NCBI RefSeq assembly: GCF_000003605.2
Contig: NW_003140815.1
Location: 1,056,390 to 1,116,253 of the forward strand
Length of the DNA: 59,864 nucleotides
Reading direction: 5' to 3'
From: Saccoglossus kowalevskii
Lineage: Eukaryota > Hemichordata > Enteropneusta > Harrimaniidae
Shown: positions 1 to 12,545 of the stretch, piece after piece
How the letters are laid out: every line of letters begins with the position of its first letter
Position numbering within the stretch: position 1 is the first letter of the stretch
Notes under the pieces: model-generated
The model's database searches: none
Told to the model about the DNA's origin: nothing
Seen by the model: the letters and a program-made list of their open reading frames with translations, nothing else
Program-made: the position numbers and the translations under genes

Positions 1-1842
1 TATAGTAATATGGTTCAACAAAAACTGCATGCTGTGCTGCATGTACATCTATAGTATGTACCTCACACATACATGACTTATCTTCCACAGTTCAAACAAA
101 TCGTTATACACATGTCAACATGTAATGACCCAGAGTTAATAGGAGTACAGGGGTAGTCTAAAGAAACAAATCAATCAAGTCATTCAAGTAACATGCTGGT
201 AGTAATAATGTCAGAAGGTTCACCAATTACCATGACTACTGTGCTAATCAGAAACTTTGAAAGCAAACAACATAAAACAATTTCTGTGCAATTCTCACAC
301 GATGTATCAGACGAACAGTGAAACCCAAGATATGTGCATAAACCCAAATAAGAATAATAAAACAGTTGCATGGGACTGGAACTTTTACAACATTGTATTT
401 GATTCCCCAAAGAAGTGTGTTTTTAGGTAAAAAGGTATTCATGAAGAAAACATTTATTGAGCCCAGTGAAATATTTATTAATAATTCTTTCCAAATCAGC
501 AAATCTGACACAAATTCATAGTATTTTACCTAGTTAATAGTATTTTTGAATGTCATCAATTTTCCCGCCAAAATTTTAGAGCAAGATTTTGCACATTGTT
601 AAATATTTTCTATAATATTTTGGTTAATTTTGGACCCATTGGACATAATGTTTTGATGACAAGTTTTTAAAAGTTGAAAAAAAATTAAGTGGGTTTATTT
701 CGTGAAAGGTTTTCAGTTTTGGTGGGTGAAGGCACAATGAGATGATAGTAAATTTAAAAAATGTATTAAGTAAAAGTTAAAATTCTGCTGATACATGTAA
801 GTGAATTACACTTAATCAAATTTGTGTCAATAAGTGAAATTATACTGTATTGATGGAAAATGATCAAATATCAAAACAGTCAGATTAAATACTGGGGAAA
901 CTCCTCCAAATAAATTAAGAAATTTCATGCTTCTGATAATTACGATGAGATGATTACGTACAAAGATGAGGTCATTAAAGCAGGGAATTTGTTATCTTAG
1001 ACATTGTTTTTAGTTTACTAAATGTCATATACAGTGTATATACACGTTTGTTTTGGGTCAAAGTACTAAATCAATTTAAATTCCTCAAATTCAGTACAAA
1101 GTGTTAACAGATTTACCACCAATCATGTACTGTAACTTAATCTATTCAATGTCTTTAAGTATTAAAGGAATTAGTAATGGCTTAATTATATTAATAGAAA
1201 ACATCAAAAAATGCATCATTTACATTTTGTAGTAGGTAGGAATAACAATATAATAAATAGTGATGGTTATTTTATATCTGTCATGATTTGTTGTACATAA
1301 ATTGTCAACCAAAATATAACTTACGTTGTATAAATGGCAAGCAAGGTTATTTGGTAGCAGATATAAGACCTCTCCGGGAAAATTAGCATAATTTGTGGCA
1401 GATAAACATGCTACAACATGGATATTTATATCCTGTTGCGGCGTGTACCAATAATTTTCAAATCTCCCAACGTCTTTTCTTGAATTATGCTATGATTGTG
1501 AGGGATGACGAGAGCCATGGTTTTTGAAAGACACATAATACATGTAGTTTGATACATCATACCCTGATTTTCACTGTTATTGTTATACGATGATTTCCAT
1601 GTGGATTTTTGGTTTTATTTATGTAACTGGAATTCTAATTTATTTTGTGGGGTTAGAATTACCCACCGTGTAGTGCACGTTTTTGATTTTGTATTCAAAT
1701 TCCATGGCTAAAACATGACAAAATCGACAATTCTATGGTAATATATTTCAACGCACTAGTACTGAACATAAACTATTTCCGCACATACACAAAGCAATGT
1801 TTTTAATTGCGATTTATTTCATTTACGTTGATTTACGAAACA
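1..1842. other. Non-coding AT-rich stretch
   Basis: No open frame here has protein-like composition, and I see no convincing splice-bounded exon or recognisable repeat. It may be intergenic, or an intron or 3' flank of an unseen gene. Confidence 0.5.
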
Positions 1843-2772
1843 GACCAAGTATCACCAAGATCTTTTCAACATGTCTAGGGAGTCAAGTGATAATGTGATA
1901 ATTCATCCACCCTAGGATGTCAAGTGTCACTGGAATTTTTTCAACATGTCTAGGGAGTCAAGTGATAATGTGATAATTCATCCACCCTAGGATGTCAAGT
2001 GTCACTGGGATCTTTTCAACATGTCTAGGGAGTAAAGTGATAATGAGACAATTTCAACCAGCCTAGAGAGTCAAGTGTCACTGGGATCTTTTCAACATGT
2101 CTAGGGAGTAAAGTGATAATGAGACAATTTCAACCAGCCTAGAGAGTCAAGTGTCACTGGGATCTTTTCAACATGTCTAGGGAGTCAAGTGATAATGTGA
2201 TAATTCATCCACCCTAGGATGTCAAGTGTCACTGGGATCTTTTCAACATGTCTAGGGAGTAAAGTGATAATGAGACAATTTCAACTAGCCTAGAGAGTCA
2301 AGTGTCACTGGGATCTTTTCAACATGTCTAGGGAGTAAAGTGATAATGAGACAATTTCAACCAGCCTAGAGAGTCAAGTGTCACTGGGATCTTTTCAACA
2401 TGTCTAGGGAGTAAAGTGATAAAGAGACAATTTCAACCAGCCTAGGATGTCAAGTGTCACTGGGATCTTTTCAACATGTCTGGGGAGTCAAGTGATAATT
2501 CAACCACCCTAGGATGTCAGATGCCACTGGGATCTTTTCAACGACATCATTGTCTAGGGAGTAAAGTGATAATGAGACAATTTCAACCAGCCTAGAGAGT
2601 CAAGTGTCACTGGGATCCTTTCAATCTGTCTAGGGAGTAAAATGATAATGGGATAATAGTAGGATAATTTCAGCCAGTCTAGAGAATGCAGTAACGCTGG
2701 CTTTTATTCTGTATTGATAGCGTTAATGGCATTATTCCAATCAACCTAGAAAGTCCAGTGTCACTGGGATAA
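1843..2772. repeat. 75-76 bp minisatellite, about 11 units
   Basis: Tandem units begin near 1860, 1935, 2010, 2086, 2162, 2237, 2313, 2389, 2465, 2532 and 2615, each opening with a version of ATCTTTTCAACATGTCTAGG and closing with AAGTGTCACTGGG. Two subtypes differ in the middle: type A has GATAATTCATCCACCCTAGG, type B has GAGACAATTTCAACCAGCCT. The order is A A B B A B B B/A-hybrid A B, then degenerate copies fading out by about 2772. Units 9 and 10 carry a short deletion and a short insertion. Confidence 0.95.
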
Positions 2773-4321
2773 GTAACAGAATAACAGTTTGTGCTTTGAA
2801 ATAGGTTAACCTGGAAACAAAGGTGAATGACAGACTGCAATAATTTGTGCTGCACTACATGAGTCATCAATGTCGTCTTGGGGGATCATGGGTAATTAAA
2901 AACATGTGCACTACAAATGTAATCTCTTCATGTAGCGATCAACTTTTTGTACACTAAACAAAAGTTTGCAATTGAGGAAAAAATGAAATCATTAAAAACA
3001 ACTAAATTAATACAGTTATTAATATGAAAAGATTTGCCATGCACACATTTTTAATTATCATCCCACCCCCGATGCTATGACTAAAGAATGCATAATTTGA
3101 TGTAACAATAACCCACTCTTTTTTTTATAAGAGGAATCATAAAATTACAACCAGACCACACAGGTGTTTGTAACACTATGTTCAGTTGACAGGAACGAAA
3201 GGTGTGACACGGTTTTACAGACACAATCCAAAATGAATACACATTCACTTTTCATGAACAAATAACATATATTTTTCAATCATGAATATTCTGGTAAGCT
3301 TATGTTTTACACCTAATAAACATGGATTTTAACAATAGCATGCACAGTGAAGCAATCTACAAAAACAACAATCACAAAATCTACAAATTTTCTGTTTGCA
3401 CAATATTGTATACTGACAATGAGTCATACGAGAGCACCTGTGTGGCCAAAAAATGCCAAGAATAGAAAAAATTATAGACTGTCATGTTAACCAAATTTAA
3501 TTTCCTTACAAGTGCTAATAAACCAATTATTAACATCGTGTATTTAATTACAAAAGTATATTTTGAGTATGCATAAATTAATAGTCAATATACACGAGAG
3601 TAAACAGTGACATCACCAACGACATCATCACATCTGACCTCAATTATGAGTAGGACATGTGATATAGTAGCAGATGAGTCTGTACAAAGTACATGTTTTG
3701 TATCATAATATACATAGAAATGCCACACCTTAAAAATATTGAAATTATAGAATCCACTTGCTTAGCACCGATAATTAGATTCTTTATTTTGTTCTCACTC
3801 AGTGCCACAATTTCTGGTTTCTAATAAGAAAACATTGCAATCATAAATTGACAATGTGGGGGATCCATATATGTCCTCCTTTTTTTTCTAACACAGACTC
3901 ATTCATACTAAGAAATGTAATAATACCATAGTATGGTAGGGGAAATATAAATTTCTGTTCAACATTGATGAGTTGTCAAAGTTACACGATTGAAGGCGAA
4001 AGAAATTCCCATCCCACGTAGCACTAGCCATAGTGTACAAACATGTTTGAGCTCGTGTAACAAGATCAGTATCTCCTGATAACATTGTAAACAAACTATG
4101 ACAACTAAAACCCTCACAACATGGAATGTTTCTACTGTGCATGCCATTGCACTGTGCCATCATGGCAACATGCACACAACGTTCACAAGCCTTTAGTATG
4201 CTATGACCACGGATAACAGATGCTGACTACAAAAATTACAGTAATATCAGAGCAAATAAGTTTTCACTAAAAAGTCCTCTCACTTCTTATAACTACAGGT
4301 TAATCTTTAGGAATGCCTCAA
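2773..4321. other. Non-coding stretch, possible 3' flank
   Basis: AT-rich with no supported gene. If the SAM-like exon at 4322-4526 is real, its 3' UTR would lie here; a minus-strand AATAAA occurs at 3783-3788. The short open frames at 3903-4175 look like chance. Confidence 0.4.
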
Positions 4322-4526
4322 TCATCTCTGACTGCTCAATACTTTATTGGTTTCTTGGCTCAAGGCTTTAGTTTCTGCTTCACTGCATATAGCATATGCT
4401 TGCTTAGACAAGCACAGTAAAGTTGGTGAAAATGGAAGTCTAGATTTAGACATCAACAAGACGAGGGCATTGTGCAACCGTTTCCGCTGATAACCAAGAG
4501 ATTTTATTCCCAGCTGGCTTCATAAC
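4322..4526 (-). CDS. Possible terminal exon with SAM-domain-like end
   Basis: The minus strand is open from about 4526 to a TGA at 4322-4324. Near its start it reads LGIKSLGYQRKRLHNAL, which resembles the last helix of a sterile alpha motif (typical form LGI-x-x-LGHRKKIL-x-AI). The tail is polar and ends KVLSSQR. A possible acceptor AG lies at about 4527 but its pyrimidine tract is poor. I could not find the preceding part of a SAM domain on this strand, so this may be a chance frame or a decayed exon. If real, it could be the 3' end of the gene whose first exon lies at 11344-11412. Confidence 0.25.
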
Positions 4527-6224
4527 CATGATGCAATTGGGTTTTGAAGAAACTGGACATGGCTATATTGTTGGTAACAACAAGCACCATTATTTTTCCA
4601 CATTGCACTAGCAAACAATATAAAGGCTCAAACATTATTCACAAATATGACCTCCCAACAATACTAAGTGTCTGCCCATCCTTCTTAACTTACATAACCC
4701 ATGCATGTTGATACATGTATCTGAGCCTTATAAAATGAGACTTTGCTAAAACCTAATTTTACAAAATTATTTTAATCATAGAGCCTCCATGACATTAACC
4801 TCAAAATTGACTCTTTAAAATTAACGTTGAAGTCAACTTGTGTTATTATTCCCAAAATATAACCATATATTATACATTTTGTTTATTGTGTTTTTCCCTA
4901 CCAATTCATTATTTATATTTCTTATTATTGTTTGATTAGCAGTTTGATTCGTTTAATTGTTTCATAACAGGTTAATTAATTATTATATCAACTGATTGCT
5001 TGGTTATTTTTTTTTTTTTTGATAAATAGTTATTGATGAATTTATTTTGTTTCCTAATATAGATTTAAAATTATAAATAATTTCTGACTGTCAATGACCT
5101 ATACACGTAAGTTAACTAGCATGGCAGGGCTGTGGACTAGACTAGTTCAGTAGAACTATTTTCATAGTCCTCATCAGATTTTTTTAATTTTATTTTTATC
5201 TATTTAACTACTTGTATTTTAATTTTTTTTCTGATAAAATAAACATATCTAACATAATTTTAAATTTTAACCTGTAGTCAATGAGAAATTATGTTTGTAC
5301 ATGTACGATCTAAAATTAACAAAGTGAAGTAAAATACATTGAAACCACCTTGCACCAAAACTTAATGGATGTATCCCACCATTGGTGCAATCCCAGGAGA
5401 AGCTTAGCTTCTCCTTTTTAATAACATACCAAGACATGCGTTATCCAACTTCTAGACAATTTTAAAAACTGCAGCCTATTATAGTCTTTAGCAATTCAGA
5501 TGATATTGTGTACATAGCAATGTTGTCATGTACACATACAATACAGAACAAAATATTTCGAAATCTAAATCGTCATAGTTACCAATGACATCACATTGTT
5601 ACTATCACATGATTTGAAAGACAGGTGCAGTCAGGCTTACATTGTGCGTAAATAAAGACAATACACGTCTGTACACAAATGGAATCCAAAATTTACACAT
5701 ACAGTGACCAGCTGACTTCAAAATTCATTCACATAGACTGTATTTATTAAACAAAGCAGAAATTCATACGAATAATTGAGTGAGAGTAATAAATTTTTTC
5801 CCAATATGAGCAACAAACATATCTCACTTCCCATTTTTTCTTTATTTATTTATTTTGTTATGCATGACCATTTTTATCTTCTCCAGAGATATTATGATTT
5901 AATAAATATTATCCCATGGTGATTGAATTCAGACAAACAACAATGTAAACACAAAAAATTAAAATGATAGAATAGTATCATACTTTTAGTAGCAGTAACA
6001 TATTTTTGTAAAGGCTATCATCTTTACAAAGTAAACATTGGTGTGACAGAGAATTAAATAAAAGCTGTGACGCAACAAAAAAGTAATTCAAAAAACATCT
6101 TTAGATCTGCTTCAAAACCAATGATTAATACTGAGTCATGACAAAAGCAAAAAATCACAATATTCTCACTTTTCATTGAATTTTATGACCAATGTCTAAT
6201 TTCCAAAAAGAAAACAAAAATGTT
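4527..6224. other. Non-coding AT-rich stretch
   Basis: No supported gene. It contains a perfect hairpin at 5395-5415 (AGGAGAAGC, TTA loop, GCTTCTCCT) and several A/T homopolymer runs. Confidence 0.4.
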
Positions 6225-6755
6225 TTGTAATAATAATCATCTTTATTGTTATCGTATCCTCTATGGGACTTTGAAGAATACAATAAAGGTATAGCAATGA
6301 AAAAAAAAAATTAAATGAGATTAAAAGAGTATAAAACAAAGGTATTAATAAAATATAATAAATGAAAGTAAATGTTTTTATTCATTTTGAGGCAGCTGGT
6401 AGTACTTTTTTCAGGTTGTTCTTCCTGATTTTAAAACAATCATCTATGTACTTAGCAATTTGAGGAGCTAATTTTTTACTACCATTGTTTAGTATTGCAA
6501 CTACTTTTTCTTTGTCAGGAAGTTTTGGAGGTAGCATCAAATTTTTGAGAAGCTCATTTCTTTCTTTTTTATAGAGACCGCATTTAAGAAGGAAGTGCTC
6601 TTCATTTTCTATTTCGTTTAATTGACAAAATGTTTTTATGTCTTCCAGTTTCTATTCCTAACACATGGGCACTAATTCTTAGTTTGGTCATGGATGACCT
6701 GTGGAAGGGATTTTGTAAATGATAATAGGTCGATGCCACTTCCCAAAACTGAAAT
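6225..6755 (-). mobile_element. Truncated LINE 3' end (CR1/L2-like reverse transcriptase C-terminus)
   Basis: Minus-strand translation gives a C-terminal LINE ORF2 signature: FHRSSMTKLRISAHVLGIET, then in another frame FCQLNEIENEEHFLLKCGLY, a Cys-x8-His-x4-Cys arrangement like the zinc-binding tail seen after many LINE reverse transcriptases. The frame then runs through KKERNELL to a stop at 6382-6384. One frameshift lies between the two segments near 6640. The 3' tail ends in an AATAAAGATGATTATTATTA-type repeat (about 6229-6250), typical of LINE ends without poly(A). Only about 0.5 kb remains of an element normally several kb long, so this is a 5'-truncated dead copy. The family assignment (CR1/L2 versus a relative) is inferred. 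Confidence 0.75.
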
Positions 6756-9741
6756 CAGACAATTGGTTGCATAAACAGATGATGCAATCATGGTTTGATT
6801 TAAACAACACATGGCTAAACATGTTTGACTCAGGATTTAACAGACAGACTGATAAAAAGTGATTTATGGAACCTATCTACCCTGTAATAGTTTATATCAG
6901 CTGTTGTTTATTATCTTAGAAAACACCAATTTGCCATGTTTTATTAAACATAATTGCATGTTTTCATTATAAACACAGAATGTATTTACTGGGGTATTAC
7001 CACATTGTTTTTTATCAGCTCTAGTAACACCATAATATCATTAATGAATTCCCAAATGCATGTAAAAGTAATCAGACATGAGCGTGCGGCAAGTCAAACC
7101 TAACTCAGGGTTGTTAGAAGACTGGTGTGCATTCCCAGGCAAGATATAGTTAAACAGTAAAGTTTGGCAAGAAAAAATATTACTACCAGGTGGTACCAGA
7201 AGTCAATTATAGTCAGCATGTTCTGCAATAATGTATTTGACTAAAACATGCATAGTGCAAAAGATGTATGTAAAAAAATCAATAATATTTGAAAAGAAAA
7301 ACTTATACATGAATTGAATTCAGCAAAGTCAACATGTGTCACCCATCACAATAAATCGGTTAAATTAGTTTTCAGTTTTTGCCCTCAAAATTGTTGATTA
7401 AGACTTGTAGACTGCGGGGAATTATATCCATTTTGTTCAAAATAAAAAAAAAAAAAAATATAGAAAAATACATACAAAGACCAACATTTGAATGAAGAAC
7501 AATATGATGTTCATGGGGTCAAAGGTCATTCACAGAAATGTTTACAGACGACAATGTCACAAAGTAGTCCAAGTCAATGAGTGACTATTGGTATACACAC
7601 TACGCATGTGTCAATATGCACGCTACAGCTACCTAATTTCCCAATGACTACTTAGCTTGATCAAATTATGCAGGTTTGATTGTGAAAGTTGATAAAAGCA
7701 GCAATGTGAAATTATGCCTGTTTAGTCCAAAATTATAGAAAAATGAAAAAAAATAAGCAAAATTTTGCACTAACTTTTTGGAGAGAAAAATGGATGAGAA
7801 CAATTTATAATCGTCTCAATTCATGTTTCATATATTTTTGTTTTTTACCATGGACCGTGGGAACATTGTTTTTTACCAAGGTAGAAACATGCATGTATAT
7901 TTTGATCCCTGACAAGCTTGTTCGTTGTGTGAACACGGTAAAATTAATGCCTCTAGATCATCTATAAAACAAGCCATAGACAATGGAAACATGACTAGTG
8001 AGCTGCAATATTTACAGACATATAGCGTTTCCATGACTACCACCTGTGTCTCTTCACAGTGTGTTGTTTTTTTCCCATTCTGAAATTGAAGATTACCTTA
8101 AATTTTAAGCACATCTCCAATAGGAGAGCACAGTTGAATTTATTGAAACATCAATTAATAATATTTAAAATTTCATAATTTTCAATGATTCATTGACAGA
8201 TAAAAAAATTCTAATATAAAATGAAAATAAATTATTTTGCCTGATTAAACGCTATAATACACAGGTGAGATTTCACAACGAGAAATTCTGTACTTTTTCT
8301 AAATCATGAAAATTGAAATATGCACCAATCTATAACTGTTTTTGATAGTTTTAATGGTTAATTTAAATATACAATGTATGTAACATCATTATTGCAATGC
8401 AAGTTAAAACTTCTGAAAATGTCTTTAATAGTCTGATTGAAACTGTGAAAATATGTGACTATTTTGACGTGCACCAGGTGGAGCATCTAAACAATGGCTT
8501 CAGTGGCCTCTGTGAAGTTCAATATCTGTATGTATGTATGTATGATGTCTCCACTCTCTGGCAACGCAAGACTTTTAATAAAACATTGATCAAGTAGTTT
8601 GTAGTTAATAACTTTCAGGGTAATGTTTATCTCATTACGATAGTGACAAAGAAATGAAAATAAATTAGAACAAGACTATTTGACATTTTCAGTAGAGTTA
8701 GAGATCATTAACAATGCATGTCACTTCTGAATAGTCCTTCTAATTCATGGAAAAATGTTCATTGCAGGTGTTAATTTATGCAAAATTAAATTATCAGACC
8801 CGTTTCTGTGAGAAAAAGAAAGCTGTTAAAATCCTTTTATTTTTAAAAAAATAAATAAGTCTAGTACACTCAAAAGGGTTGATTAAGTGTTTTGTTGATG
8901 TTTTTTAAACACTTTTGACTAAATAAGCAAAAATATCAGCATAACTCAGAGGTTTCTCCCAGGCATTGGCGAACAACATCAGACCTTAGAGCTTTCAATT
9001 CCCACATGCATGAACATGGAAAATTTGGCGGAGAGAATCACTGAGAAATACTGTGAAAATTTTTACAACAAATTAAATCTGCAAATGCTCAAAACAAGGC
9101 AGTTCACTGATTGGGTTATAGCAAAGTTGCTGAGATAATACTGTAAACAGCTTTAATTTCGAGAGCGAAACATTTTCGTGAATTTTGCGAAATTTTTTTA
9201 GCAGCAAATATTTCAGTAAAATTAAATGGCGTGAAAACTTAGGAGATGGCCGAAAATGTTTACATCAAACACTGCCCTCTATAATAAATATTGCTTTAAG
9301 AAATAGATTCAATCATCATTTAACAGTGAATGAACACTACGGAGACAATTTTGAAACATTGAGATTTGTTTCTATGAACACATAATTGATGTCAACGATA
9401 CAGAGAAGTCCTTTTATCAATCTCTTAAATAGAATTTGAATAAAATAAATTTGCAAATCATGTTTACTCTATTTTTATTGTGCCCTTTCTTTGCTGACAT
9501 TCTTAGCTTATTACGACAGGAAATCGTCACACAACATGCATTATAAGAGGATGTCCTCTTTATCTCACAAAAGACAGTGTTGTCATGGTAATAAAAGAGG
9601 GAGGAAGACCCTATAACACATCAGTTATCATTAATCATTCTGTATAAGAGTCATATTTGTTGATGGATGGTTTTGGCTTTTTAGGGAGTTTAAATTGGTC
9701 TCGCCAAAAGGTGCAGCGGTAATTCACATCAACTGTTCAGA
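6756..9741. other. Non-coding stretch, possible intron
   Basis: No supported exon, although it may lie inside the first intron of the minus-strand gene starting at 11412. The open frames at 7743-7967 and 8397-8597 lack protein-like composition. TTTCG-rich sequence near 9145-9190 may be a worn relative of the foldback elements listed below. Confidence 0.4.
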
Positions 9742-9958
9742 GGTACTGTAAAACCCTATATTTTCACTGGCATTTAATTTCACTATTTCGGTATTTTGTT
9801 CAATTTCTCTGGGTTTTATGTTCACGAAATTGGCAGGGGAACAATGAGTTCTATTGTTATTTTGCACATGTTCATGTGGATTTAATTTAGCAGCATTTAT
9901 TTATCAGCGAAAATAACAAAATGAAATATCTGTGAATATGTAATGTGTTTACAGTACC
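9742..9958. mobile_element. Foldback MITE-like element, family B, copy 1
   Basis: About 217 bp bounded by inverted ends GGTACTGTAAA and TTTACAGTACC. Inside are TTTTCACTGG near the left end and CAGCGAAAATAA near the right. Related copies lie at 32428-32550, 35418-35566 (inverted) and, partially, 30815-30873. No coding capacity is seen, as expected of a non-autonomous DNA transposon. Confidence 0.7.
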
Positions 9959-11343
9959 TTATCATGCTAGTTTTATATTTGAGAATTTGACAGCGTGACC
10001 TAAGAATTATAAACAGGTCTACCATACTAGTAAATCTGTCAATATCCCATGTCTTATCTCATTGCATTGTGTAATTTGACATTCTCATAAATACAGCGGT
10101 TTATCAACAAATTAGTGTCAGAGAAATATGTTATAAAAATTTCACATATCAGAGAAAATCATTCAAACATTTGTAGCAATGAATCTTTAGTCAGTCACAT
10201 TGACTGTCATCCTCAAATCAGTTTTAGTTTGATAGTGTAACAAGATTTTAGTGTCCAAACATTTGCCCACATGATTACAACAGAGTTACCCACAGAGAGT
10301 TACCATTTGTCCTCATCAATAGCAGGTGCTTAATCATTGGCTGTCACTTTCTAAATTTCGTTTGCGCTAGATTTTTTCATAACAATGACACATTTTGTAA
10401 ATTATTTTATTATATTAAATTGTTTTTATTTATTCTTTTCAAATATTTCAGCTCAATGGTCAAACAGACATATGTTCAGTTTTATTTTGTAAATTATTTC
10501 ATAATTTGAAATTGTTTTATTCATTTTATTCAAATACTTTGACTAAACAAAGAACACCAGTAAAAGGGATATGTTTAACTTTCTCAGGAACAAAGCACAA
10601 GTGTAAACACCACATGTGAAGCCACAATCAAGGTCAAGCTGTTCTACATACCAGTCTACACATTATTCCGCAAAACACAGATCATGGGACTATGGTAGTA
10701 AGTACGATCTTTCATAAAATAGGACATTTTGATTGCCCGAGCTTTGGAGTAGCCGTGGATGGTGGCGGACTGAAATTCTAAAAAGATTTATTTCAGTGTA
10801 CATGCAGCCAACATTTGTTACTACACAATACAGTGAGAGCTTTGTTGCTTTGTCACGAGTTAATTGTATTCTACATCTATTTTAGGTATTCCAGTATGTA
10901 AAGTCATTGTGCGTATAAATTCCAGTCTGACAGAATACAGATTTAGATACAATAAAAAGAGACATGCTTGAAAGGTCTACAAATTCAATGGGATTATCTT
11001 ATTATTATTAAAATATTTCCTTCACTTTCTTGATTTATTTTTCTAACGCTTATTAGTGTTACAAATAAAAAAAATAAGCTAGTAGAATTGAAAAAGAAAT
11101 CTAATAAAATAACTTTACTAACTAAATCATTTTTTAAGATAAAAAAAAGCGACTGTCACTAAGAGCCAAGTGTCAATACACATGTCTCTCACAACAATAA
11201 CACAGCTGAGTGATCAACAGAAACAAGAACACGTATTAGAATCACCCACCCTATATCGCCCATTGACGTGATTACATAGTGTACATTACGCTTTTCTGAG
11301 AACTATACTTAATACAAGAAATGATCAGAGCGGGCAGACTTAC
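9959..11343. other. Probable first intron of the 11412 minus-strand gene
   Basis: Lies immediately downstream (minus strand) of a clear GTAAGT donor. At about 10665-10776 the minus strand has an acceptor-like TTTCAG followed by a 37-codon open frame in the required phase 0, but no good donor precedes its stop, so I did not call it an exon. Confidence 0.4.
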
Positions 11344-11412
11344 CTGGCTTTTGATGAACTGTTCTCGCTCCTGTTCAAGACTGGTTGTACCTTTTCGGGA
11401 TAGTCTCGACAT
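11344..11412 (-). CDS. First coding exon of an unidentified gene
   Basis: On the minus strand an ATG at 11412-11410 opens 23 codons reading MSRLSRKGTTSLEQEREQF and four more residues, ending in CAG followed by a consensus GTAAGT donor (phase 0). The peptide is basic and polar without a signal peptide, and the Glu/Gln-rich end could begin a coiled coil. I do not recognise the family. A relatively GC-rich, promoter-like segment lies upstream at 11500-11690, which supports a transcription start here. The remainder of the gene would run towards lower coordinates, but no second exon is certain; a SAM-like exon at 4322 is one candidate. Confidence 0.55.
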
Positions 11413-11499
11413 ATTTGATACTAAGCGCCAAGTACAGTATTTAATTCCAATGGGTTAATGCGAACAACAATTTAAGGAACTTGTCTCCTATACACACTC

Positions 11500-11690
11500 T
11501 CAAGCTTTCAACGATCACCCACGTCGGGAAATGATTCACGGTCAGGGCACGGATACAGGAACCCCTCGATAGAAAATGGCGGAACTCCACCACCTCGCTA
11601 AGCAAAGTGGGAATGACCTTCGACCTACATATCAGGTGGTTCCCACGTGTCGCTCAATAGTTTATATTTGAGCCGAGTAAATCCCCGCGT
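11500..11690 (-). promoter_or_regulatory. Promoter-like segment upstream of the 11412 start
   Basis: This is a locally GC-richer island. It contains a YY1-type AAAATGGCGG at 11573-11582 and an E-box CACGTG at 11644-11649. It sits 90-280 bp upstream of the minus-strand ATG at 11412. The assignment is from motifs and position only. Confidence 0.45.
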
Positions 11691-12237
11691 AAATCCTTCA
11701 AGTTTTTTGCCGCTTTGAAATTAAATTCTTTCCCAGTTTATTCTTCTTATTTGGCCTGAGTTATTTTTTAGCATTGAAAAATAATTAAATTTCATCCGCC
11801 TATTTCAGACTATTGAAAGTGAAATTTTCTGAAATTCTACCAAATTAATATTCTGGTATGAGACTGGCTATTTCATATCTTAATGTCCAAAAACTATTGT
11901 TTTGTCGTTGACCATAGTTCTAACAGTGACTAGTGAAATTAGAAATTGGAGTTTTACTGTTTCACAAAGATGTGTGTTGCTAGATGTACCTTTTTCCGCC
12001 TCCCATAAAAACTTTTTACAAAAATTCTCAATACCCGGCTGACAATTACAAATGTAAAATAAAACTACAGTGTTAAAGGTAGAATGCTACTTGTGATTTT
12101 TTTAATAATGCATATATTTTAGCACATAGAGCAGTGACAACATTTTGTGTCAAAATTTGTCAATTGGTTCATTGTCAAGCTGTCTTGACGAAAGAAAACG
12201 GTAAAATAATATGCATAAAATGGCATTTTAAAGAGCG
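11691..12237. other. Intergenic, nothing recognised
   Basis: AT-rich sequence with no exon, RNA gene or repeat copy that I could match elsewhere in the window. Confidence 0.4.
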
Positions 12238-12545
12238 GTAGTCGTCGCGCCACCCATTCGCGAAATATATAGGTCTCATATAAACAAAGATGGCGACTTT
12301 GACTGTTGCGCAGATCAACGAGTACAAACTGAGACGTTACCAAGCTTTAATGGGGTATTTTTAGGTGTTGGAAGGTATCGAAGGAGTCGCCGGCTGTAAT
12401 AAGTTCAAGTCGCGCCCGGGATCGCGCTCAGGTAAAACCTCTCTCATACATGTATTTGTTATTTCCATTAGAAGAGCGCTTTGGCTTGTGGGAAAATCAA
12501 TGTTTATCAACACACATGCGCAGCGCGACAACCACTGCCCTTTAA
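12238..12545 (+). repeat. Dispersed repeat C, copy 1, with first-exon-like ORF
   Basis: About 310 bp clearly homologous to 57769-58041. Shared blocks include TATAAACAAAGATGG, TACAAACTGAGA, TTTAATGGGGTATT and the longer block from TTGTTATTTCCATTAGAAGA to AATCAATGTTTATCAACACA. This copy is CpG-rich and contains ATG at 12291, opening a 24-codon frame (MATLTVAQINEYKLRRYQAL and four residues) in a YY1-like AAGATGGCGAC context. A second segment (about 12365-12431) of codon-like sequence follows a TTTTTAG and ends at GTAAAA. This middle segment is largely absent from copy 2. It could be a captured promoter plus first exon, or an unrecognised element. Confidence 0.8.

Noticed and set aside
1843-2772. 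CRISPR-like array
   Set aside because: The repeats are contiguous minisatellite units without unique spacers, in a eukaryotic genome.
10665-10776. Candidate second exon of the 11412 gene (SATIHGYSKARAIKMSYF...)
   Set aside because: The acceptor and phase fit, but no acceptable donor occurs before the in-frame stop.
11575-11670. Plus-strand ATG with MAELHHLAKQ... opening just upstream of the minus-strand gene
   Set aside because: The frame is only 31 codons, with no following exon found. It is better explained as promoter or 5' UTR of the minus-strand gene, with a YY1 motif supplying the ATGGCG.
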